Of a stretch of DNA of 9,186 nt, positions 1 through 5,413 are shown piece after piece. The position numbers were made by a program, and so were the translations under genes. The first letter of the stretch is position 1; every line of letters starts with the position of its first letter. A model generated the notes under the pieces. The model was given only the letters and a program-made list of their open reading frames with translations. It did not search any database and had not been told where the DNA came from. Source of the DNA: Candidatus Blautia intestinipullorum (GTDB taxonomy: Bacteria > Bacillota > Clostridia > Lachnospirales > Lachnospiraceae); assembly GCA_019120475.1 (NCBI GenBank), contig DWVA01000132.1, positions 1-9,186 of the forward strand, given 5' to 3'.

Positions 1-36
1 TTTTTTACACTTCTATTACTTCTTTATCGCACATAA
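1..36. other. Unassigned DNA replacing the 5' part of a Maff2-type gene
   Basis: This short T/A-rich stretch begins with six T's and is rich in pyrimidines. It does not continue the reading frame that follows it: a TAA at 34-36 closes that frame. It therefore looks like the end of something that interrupted the gene, such as the 3' end of a group II intron or another mobile element, or a rearranged junction. No domain V, terminal inverted repeat or transposase is visible because too little lies inside the window. Its identity is unknown. Confidence 0.3.
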
Positions 37-129
37 GCAAAGTCACAGGGAATTAAGCAGCTTATGGCCGGAGGTGGGGTTGTCCTCATTGGAACACAGT
101 TGATCCCCTTGCTTGGAGGGCTATTCTGA
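37..129 (+). pseudogene. C-terminal fragment of a Maff2-type small membrane protein
   Basis: Thirty codons are open from 37 to the TGA at 127-129. They read AKSQGIKQLMAGGG and then a hydrophobic, glycine-rich end finishing in LIPLLGGLF. From memory of the family, this matches the tail of the Maff2 proteins (about 60-75 residues, usually starting MAFF) that sit directly before the VirB6-like gene in Clostridial conjugative transposons and may play a pilin- or VirB2-like part. The N-terminal half, with its start codon and first membrane segment, is absent because an in-frame TAA precedes the fragment. The ATG at 64 has no ribosome site and would give only 21 residues. The gene is broken here unless the upstream DNA is an intron that splices out. 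The family match is fairly sure; the role is inferred. Confidence 0.6.
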
Positions 130-149
130 CGTAGAAAGGGGACTCATGT

Positions 150-1022
150 ATGTTCGATGGCATTTTTGAGGCAATCGAGAACTGGATGAGGGATCTCCTG
201 ACCGGGATGGTGACGTCCAACCTGACGACAATGTTTACCGATGTCAATGATAAAACCGGGGAGATTGCGTCCCAGGTTGGACAGACACCCCAGGGGTGGA
301 ACGGCAGCATTTTCAGCCTGATACAGAACCTTTCTAACTCGGTGATCATTCCCATTGCGGGGATGATTATTACTTTTGTCCTGTGTTATGAGCTGATTAC
401 CATGCTGACGGAAAAGAATAACATGCACGAGATTGACACCTGGATGTTTTTTAAGTATTTCTTCAAGATGTGGGTAGCGGTCTGGATGGTATCCAATACG
501 TTTACGATCACTATGGCTGTCTTTGACGTGGGCCAGTATGTGGTCAATGCGGCGGGAGGCGTGATCAGTTCCGATACGGCGATCAACGTGGAAACCATGC
601 TGGGCGCTATGGAGACGGCGATGGAATCTATGAACATTGGGGAACTGGTAGCGCTTGCCCTGGAAAGTATGCTGGTGAGCCTGTGCATGAAGATTTTATC
701 TGTCCTGATCACGGTCATTTTGTATGGCCGTATGATTGAAATCTACCTTTACACCTCGGTTGCGCCGATCCCGTTTGCCACCCTTTCCAACCGGGAATGG
801 GGGCAGGTGGGAAACAACTATTTCCGTGGGCTTTTAGCCTTGGGATTCCAGGGATTTTTTATGATGGTGTGTGTCGGCATTTATGCGGTGCTGGTATCTA
901 CCATTGAAATCTCCGACAACATGCACTCAGCCCTTTTCGGAATAGCGGCTTATACGGTAATTCTCTGTTTCAGCCTGATGAAAACGGCAAGTTTAAGCCG
1001 CTCGATCTTCAATGCGCATTAG
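150..1022 (+). CDS. VirB6/TrbL-like conjugation channel membrane protein
   Basis: This 290-residue multi-pass membrane protein is the probable VirB6/TrbL-type inner-membrane channel subunit of the ICE type IV secretion machine. Hydrophobic segments lie at about 63-86, 99-123, 166-198, 225-250 and 259-280. An amphipathic N-terminus (1-30) and a polar stretch (30-60) precede them. The loop around 203-222 (APIPFATLSN, then REWGQ) is the kind of conserved cytoplasmic loop seen in these ICE proteins. The start at 150 is supported by AAAGGGG at 135-141, nine bases upstream. A second ATG at 146 is in another frame. The gene follows the Maff2-type tail by 20 bases, the usual order in C. difficile CTn elements, and its TAG stop overlaps the AGGAGG of the next gene. 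The identification rests on order, topology and familiarity, because VirB6 proteins have little sequence signature. Confidence 0.87.
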   Translation: MFDGIFEAIENWMRDLLTGMVTSNLTTMFTDVNDKTGEIASQVGQTPQGWNGSIFSLIQNLSNSVIIPIAGMIITFVLCYELITMLTEKNNMHEIDTWMFFKYFFKMWVAVWMVSNTFTITMAVFDVGQYVVNAAGGVISSDTAINVETMLGAMETAMESMNIGELVALALESMLVSLCMKILSVLITVILYGRMIEIYLYTSVAPIPFATLSNREWGQVGNNYFRGLLALGFQGFFMMVCVGIYAVLVSTIEISDNMHSALFGIAAYTVILCFSLMKTASLSRSIFNAH

Positions 1023-1026
1023 GAGG
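1021..1026 (+). promoter_or_regulatory. Ribosome binding site of the MT-A70 gene, overlapping the VirB6 stop
   Basis: A perfect AGGAGG begins inside the TAG stop of the VirB6-like gene (1020-1022) and lies seven bases before the methyltransferase ATG at 1034. It probably served prgI before the methyltransferase arrived, since prgI now lacks a comparable site. That history is inferred. Confidence 0.75.
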
Positions 1027-1033
1027 CGACGGG

Positions 1034-1633
1034 ATGGAACAGAAGAAATACAACATTATTTATGCCGATCCGCCATGGCGATATGAGATGAAAAAAGGGC
1101 AGGGAGTTGCGGAGAATCATTACTCTACAATGGGGATAGAAGAAATCTGCAGTCTGCCGGTACAGGAAATCTGCGATAAGGATTGTGCGCTGTTTTTGTG
1201 GGTGACATTCCCTCAATTACCAGAAGCGTTTAAAGTAATCAAAGCATGGGGATTTTGCTACAAGACAGTTGCCTTTGTCTGGATCAAGCAGAATAAATCA
1301 GGAAAAGGGTATTTCTTTGGTTTAGGATACTGGACTCGATCCAATGCGGAAATCTGTCTTTTGGCAGTAAGAGGAAAGCCCAAAAGAATATCAAAAAAAG
1401 TATTCCAGCTTATTGTCAGCCCTTTGCAGGAGCATAGCAAGAAACCGGAAGAAGCCAGGAAGCGTATTGTAGAGCTGATGGGGGATCTTCCCCGGATTGA
1501 ACTGTTTGCAAGGCGGCAGTCTGTTGGATGGGATGTATGGGGAAATGAAGTAGAAAGTTCCCTGGATATGGAAAATTTGCAGGAAAACAGTGGAAAGGAG
1601 CAGCCGGAGAAATGTGCAGACTGCAGCGGATAA
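1034..1633 (+). CDS. MT-A70 family adenine-N6 DNA methyltransferase (orphan)
   Basis: This 199-residue protein transfers a methyl group from S-adenosylmethionine to adenine N6, presumably in DNA. The catalytic DPPW is at residues 12-15, directly after a short strand (NIIYA). NHYSTM follows at about 28-33. The C-terminal half carries HSKKP near residue 135, then ELFAR and GWDVWGNE, the arrangement of phage and mobile-element MT-A70 enzymes. The length is normal and the last 25 or so residues are a variable polar tail ending CADCSG. The ATG at 1034 has a perfect AGGAGG. No restriction endonuclease or specificity subunit is nearby, so it is an orphan. It lies between the VirB6-like gene and prgI, which are normally adjacent, and two sampled 60-base lines are 37-40% GC against 43-55% in VirB6. 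It is likely cargo for evading restriction or marking DNA. Its target site cannot be predicted, and RNA as substrate is possible but less likely. Confidence 0.93.
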   Translation: MEQKKYNIIYADPPWRYEMKKGQGVAENHYSTMGIEEICSLPVQEICDKDCALFLWVTFPQLPEAFKVIKAWGFCYKTVAFVWIKQNKSGKGYFFGLGYWTRSNAEICLLAVRGKPKRISKKVFQLIVSPLQEHSKKPEEARKRIVELMGDLPRIELFARRQSVGWDVWGNEVESSLDMENLQENSGKEQPEKCADCSG

Positions 1634-1644
1634 GTTTCTCCGGC
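1603..1644 (+). repeat. Perfect 10-bp inverted repeat spanning the MT-A70 stop codon
   Basis: GCCGGAGAAA at 1603-1612 is exactly complementary to TTTCTCCGGC at 1635-1644, enclosing 22 bases that contain the TAA stop. The sequence after the stem is ATGTGATTTT and then the prgI ATG at 1655. The four T's are too few for a convincing intrinsic terminator, but the RNA hairpin could weaken read-through or affect prgI translation. It may also mark the boundary of the inserted gene. The pairing is seen directly; its function is inferred. Confidence 0.55.
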
Positions 1645-1654
1645 ATGTGATTTT

Positions 1655-2044
1655 ATGGCGTTTGTCAGCGTACCAAAAGACCTGACGAAAGTAAAAAATA
1701 AAGTAGTCTTGAACCTGACAAAAAGACAGCTTATCTGTCTGTCAGCAGCGGCGGCCATCGGGCTGCCTTTTTATTTTCTTACACGGGAGTGGATCGGAAC
1801 CACCAATGCTGCCACCGGCATGGTGCTTCTCATGCTTCCAGCATTTATGTTTGCCATGTATGAGAGAGACGGTCTTCCCCTGGAGAAAATCCTGTGGAAT
1901 ATCGTGACGGTGAAATTCTTAAAGCCTGCGATCCGCAGGTATGAGGTGGAGAACTTTTATGAAATGGAGCCGCCGGAGACTGTCCGGAAAGACAGGGAAG
2001 GAGGGGATCATCTTGGGAAGAAGAGAAGAAATCGCAGTCGATAA
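1655..2044 (+). CDS. PrgI family (VirB3-like) conjugation membrane protein
   Basis: This 129-residue protein of the PrgI family is the small membrane partner that works with VirB4, comparable to VirB3 in proteobacterial systems. The N-terminus (MAFVSVPKDL, then a Lys-rich stretch) is typical. Two membrane segments lie at about 26-42 and 51-69, and the hallmark YERDGLPLEK follows at 69-78. The C-terminal 30 residues are highly charged. The ATG at 1655 is the natural start for the conserved MAFVSVPK, yet no Shine-Dalgarno sequence precedes it: the 20 bases upstream are the arm of an inverted repeat plus TGATTTT. Translation may rely on coupling to the methyltransferase, whose stop lies 21 bases before. 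The 3' end overlaps VirB4 by 32 bases. Confidence 0.92.
   Translation: MAFVSVPKDLTKVKNKVVLNLTKRQLICLSAAAAIGLPFYFLTREWIGTTNAATGMVLLMLPAFMFAMYERDGLPLEKILWNIVTVKFLKPAIRRYEVENFYEMEPPETVRKDREGGDHLGKKRRNRSR
1998..2006 (+). promoter_or_regulatory. Strong Shine-Dalgarno that fixes the VirB4 TTG start
   Basis: AAGGAGGGG lies inside the 3' end of prgI, with GGAGG at 2000-2004, eight bases before a TTG at 2013 that is in the VirB4 frame. No ATG in that frame has a comparable site. The frame's upstream ATG at 1941 has only weak purines before it and would make a 104-base overlap. This site therefore decides the start of VirB4. Confidence 0.8.
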
Positions 2045-4634
2045 GCGGAGAAAGAGGAAGTACCACAGGCTGTCCCGCTATGAAAAAAAAGCGAAGAAAA
2101 CAGCAAAAAAGCAGGCGGCGAGGGAGGAAAAGGCCCGGAGGAAAGCAGAAAAAAGAGAGAAACGCAAGTCTGCGCAGAATCAGAAAAGTGCATCCGTAGA
2201 ACGGGGTGCCCAAAGACCGGGAAAGCTCTATCCGAAACATGCTGCCCGCCAGAAAGCTGTGAGTAGTAACGTGAACGGGACAAAGAAGAAAGCAGATAAA
2301 AAGGCAGAGGAGAAGCGTCTGTCCGCCCAGAAGTCCATTCCCTACCGGGAAATGGCAAGGGATGGGATCTGTCGGGTACAGGATAAATATTATTCCAAAA
2401 CCATCCGCTTTTACGACATCAATTATCAGTTGGCACAGAATGAGGATAAGAACGCTATCTTTGAAAACTGGTGTGATTTCCTCAATTACTTTGACAGCAG
2501 TATCCATTTCCAGTTGTCGTTCATCAACCACCACAGCAACATGAAGGAATTTGAATCCGTGATCCAGATTAAGCCCCGGCATGACGCCTTTGATGATGTG
2601 CGGATGGAATACGCACAGATGCTGAAAAACCAGCTTGCCAAAGGAAATAACGGCCTGGTGCGGACAAAGTACATTACCTTTGGCGTGGAAGCGGAGAATA
2701 TCCGAGAGGCAAAGCCGAAGCTGGAGCGGATTGAGACAGACATCCTGAATAACTTCAAGGTGCTTGGGGTATCCGCCTATTCCCTGGATGGCCGGGAGCG
2801 TCTGCAGATCATGTACGAGACATTTAACCCGGAGGAGAAAGTGCCTTTCCAGTTTTCTTTCGACCAGGTAATGCGTTCCGGCATGGGGACAAAGGACTTT
2901 ATCGCCCCTACAAGTTTCCTGTTTAAGAATGGGAAAGATTTTATGATGGGGAATACCATCGGGGCAGTGTCCTACCTGCAGATCCTGGCCCCGGAGCTGA
3001 CTGACCGGATGCTGGCGGAATTTCTGGATATGGACAGGAACCTGATCGTCAACCTGCATATCCAGTCTTTAGACCAGATGAAAGCCATCAAACTGGTGAA
3101 AAGCAAGGTGACGGATATTAACCGGATGAAGATCGAGGAGCAGAAAAAGGCAGTTCGCTCCGGATACGATATGGACATCATCCCATCTGATTTGAACACT
3201 TACGGCGGGGAAGCAAAGCGCCTCCTGGAAGATCTCCAGTCCAGAAATGAGAGGATGTTCCTGGTGACGATTGTATTTCTGAATACGGCAAAGACGAAGC
3301 AGGAATTAGACAATGCGGTATTCCAGACGGCGGGCATTGCGCAGAAATATAACTGTTCCCTGCGCCGTCTGGATTATATGCAGGAGCCGGGGCTGATGAG
3401 CAGTCTCCCGCTGGGATTGAACCTGATCCCTATAAAACGGGCGCTGACCACCACATCTACGGCTATTTTTGTGCCTTTCACAACCCAGGAATTATTTATG
3501 GAAGGGGAATCCCTTTACTATGGCTTGAACGCCCTTTCCAACAACATGATTATGGTTGACCGGAAGAAGCTGAAAAATCCAAACGGCCTGATCCTGGGAA
3601 CACCTGGCTCTGGAAAATCCTTTTCGGCAAAGAGGGAGATTACTAACGCCTTTTTTGTTACCCAGGACGATATTATTATCGGAGATCCGGAGGGGGAATA
3701 TTATCCCCTGGTCAATGCCTTGGGCGGGCAGGTAATCCATATCTCCCCCACAAGCCATGACTATATCAATCCCATGGACATCAACCTGGATTACTCAGAT
3801 GATGATAACCCGCTGGGATTTAAGAGTGATTTTATCCTTTCCCTGTGTGAGTTGATCATGGGGAGCCGCAACGGGATTGAAGCGGAGGAAAAGTCGGTGA
3901 TTGACCGCTGTTTGCCATTGGTGTATCAGAAATATTTTGAAGCGCCGGTGCCGGAAAATATGCCCATCCTGGGGGATCTCTATGATTGTCTGCGTCAGCA
4001 GAAAGAAGTGCAGGCACAGCGGATCGCTACAGCTCTGGAAATCTACGTCAACGGTTCCTTAAAAGTATTTAACCACCGTACCAACGTGGAGCTGAACAAC
4101 CGGATCGTCTGCTTTGATATCAAAGACCTGGGGAAACAGTTGAAAAAGCTGGGGATGCTGATTGTTCAGGATCAGGTGTGGAACCGTGTGACAGTCAACC
4201 GGGCGGCGCATAAGTCTACCCGGTACTATATTGATGAGTTCCATCTTCTTTTAAAAGAGGAGCAGACAGCAGCTTATTCCGTGGAGATCTGGAAGCGTTT
4301 CCGTAAGTGGGGCGGCATTCCCACAGGCATCACACAGAACATTAAAGACCTGCTTGCCAGCCGGGAAATTGAGAACATTTTTGAAAACTCGGATTTTATC
4401 TATATGCTCAATCAGGCAGCGGGAGACCGGCAGATCTTAGCGAAGCAGCTCAACATATCACCTCATCAGCTATCTTATGTGACGAACAGCGGGGAGGGAG
4501 AGGGGCTGATCTTTTATGGCAGCACTATTATCCCCTTTAAGGACAAGTTCGATAAGTCCCTGCGTCTGTATTCGTTGATGACAACCAAAGTATCAGACCT
4601 AGAGCAACAGGAAGGGAGGAAGCGGACGGAATGA
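2013..4634 (+). CDS. VirB4-like conjugation ATPase (CD1110 family)
   Basis: This is the cytoplasmic ATPase that drives assembly of and transport through the ICE secretion channel, acting with PrgI and the VirB6-like protein. With the TTG start it has 873 residues. Residues 1-108 form a very basic Lys/Arg/Ala-rich extension, probably helical. The VirB4 N-terminal domain begins around IPYREMARDG (109 on). The ATPase domain has Walker A GTPGSGKS at 529-536, Walker B YYIDEFH at 738-744, and TGITQN near 771-776, the conserved glutamine motif of this ATPase class. TTG is preferred because AAGGAGGGG sits at the right distance; the in-frame ATG at 1941 would add 24 residues with no good ribosome site. 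It overlaps prgI by 32 bases and shares ATGA with the downstream Dam gene. Function and family are certain; the exact start is likely. Confidence 0.96.
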   Translation: MGRREEIAVDKRRKRKYHRLSRYEKKAKKTAKKQAAREEKARRKAEKREKRKSAQNQKSASVERGAQRPGKLYPKHAARQKAVSSNVNGTKKKADKKAEEKRLSAQKSIPYREMARDGICRVQDKYYSKTIRFYDINYQLAQNEDKNAIFENWCDFLNYFDSSIHFQLSFINHHSNMKEFESVIQIKPRHDAFDDVRMEYAQMLKNQLAKGNNGLVRTKYITFGVEAENIREAKPKLERIETDILNNFKVLGVSAYSLDGRERLQIMYETFNPEEKVPFQFSFDQVMRSGMGTKDFIAPTSFLFKNGKDFMMGNTIGAVSYLQILAPELTDRMLAEFLDMDRNLIVNLHIQSLDQMKAIKLVKSKVTDINRMKIEEQKKAVRSGYDMDIIPSDLNTYGGEAKRLLEDLQSRNERMFLVTIVFLNTAKTKQELDNAVFQTAGIAQKYNCSLRRLDYMQEPGLMSSLPLGLNLIPIKRALTTTSTAIFVPFTTQELFMEGESLYYGLNALSNNMIMVDRKKLKNPNGLILGTPGSGKSFSAKREITNAFFVTQDDIIIGDPEGEYYPLVNALGGQVIHISPTSHDYINPMDINLDYSDDDNPLGFKSDFILSLCELIMGSRNGIEAEEKSVIDRCLPLVYQKYFEAPVPENMPILGDLYDCLRQQKEVQAQRIATALEIYVNGSLKVFNHRTNVELNNRIVCFDIKDLGKQLKKLGMLIVQDQVWNRVTVNRAAHKSTRYYIDEFHLLLKEEQTAAYSVEIWKRFRKWGGIPTGITQNIKDLLASREIENIFENSDFIYMLNQAAGDRQILAKQLNISPHQLSYVTNSGEGEGLIFYGSTIIPFKDKFDKSLRLYSLMTTKVSDLEQQEGRKRTE

Positions 4635-5380
4635 ACAGTTGTATTAAATGGGTAGGAGGAAAGAGACTTCTAAGAAAACAGATTTTAGCAGAGTTTCCGG
4701 AAGACTACACAAGATATGTGGAAGTGTTTGGAGGAGCTGCGTGGTTGCTGTTTGCAAGAGAAAGAGACAACAGGGTGGAAGTATATAACGACAGGAACCA
4801 TAACCTGGTAAATCTTTTCCGGTGCATAAAATATCATGGCGAGGCACTGCAAGAGGAACTAAAGTGGTGCCTTGTTTCCCGTGAATTTTTTGAGGAAGCT
4901 TTGCACAATTATCAAAATCCAGACTTGACAGATATACAGAGAGCAGCCCGTTTTTTTGTGCTAATTAAATGTAGTTTCGGCGCAAAGCTGCAGGATTTCA
5001 GCGGAGCAAGGGTATCTTTGGTTAATACGGTCAGAAATTTAGAACAGTTTCAGGAAAGATTGAAAAATACTGTGATTGAGCAGATGGATTTTGAGAAACT
5101 GCTTACCCTTTATGACAAAAAAGATACCTTTTTCTATCTTGATCCACCATATTTTCAAGCAGAAAAGTATTACAGGGATTCCTTCAGTGAAAAAGACCAT
5201 TTGCGGTTAAAAGAGGTTCTTATCAGTTTAAAAGGGAAATTTTTGCTGACATACAATGATTGTCCTTTTATCCGGACATTGTATCAACAATTTTCTGTTG
5301 TGCCAATGGTAAGGCAGAACAACATGGCTTCTTGCAGCACTATGGGAGATTACCTGGAGATCATGATAAAGAATTATTAA
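4631..5380 (+). CDS. Dam/D12-class DNA adenine methyltransferase (orphan)
   Basis: This 249-residue enzyme methylates adenine N6 in DNA using S-adenosylmethionine. The N-terminal IKWVGGKRLL (5-14) and VEVFGGAAWLLF (30-41) form the cofactor-binding motif, YND at 52-54 follows, and the catalytic DPPY is at 171-174, with LLTYND further on, as in Dam and phage D12-class enzymes. The length is slightly below that of E. coli Dam. The start overlaps the VirB4 stop as ATGA, and GGGAGG at 4614-4619 is the likely ribosome site. There is no partner nuclease. Sampled lines in the second half are 32-38% GC, well below VirB4 (45-52%) or the next gene (58% in one line), and AGA and TTA codons are frequent. 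It is probably phage-derived cargo placed between VirB4 and the wall hydrolase, which are normally adjacent. GATC is a plausible target from the family but cannot be read from the sequence. Confidence 0.93.
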   Translation: MNSCIKWVGGKRLLRKQILAEFPEDYTRYVEVFGGAAWLLFARERDNRVEVYNDRNHNLVNLFRCIKYHGEALQEELKWCLVSREFFEEALHNYQNPDLTDIQRAARFFVLIKCSFGAKLQDFSGARVSLVNTVRNLEQFQERLKNTVIEQMDFEKLLTLYDKKDTFFYLDPPYFQAEKYYRDSFSEKDHLRLKEVLISLKGKFLLTYNDCPFIRTLYQQFSVVPMVRQNNMASCSTMGDYLEIMIKNY

Positions 5381-5413
5381 CAGTGTTTGAAAAGAATGGG
5401 GTGGTAACTGTAT

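Noticed and set aside
1845..3059. 404-codon open frame on the minus strand across prgI and VirB4
   Set aside because: It lies wholly opposite clear conserved genes and shows no domain, ribosome site or sensible composition (rich in His, Cys, Pro and Leu). It is a shadow of the VirB4 codons.
5380..5411. ACAGT/ACTGT pairing between the Dam stop and the hydrolase start
   Set aside because: Only five base pairs across a 22-base loop; expected by chance.
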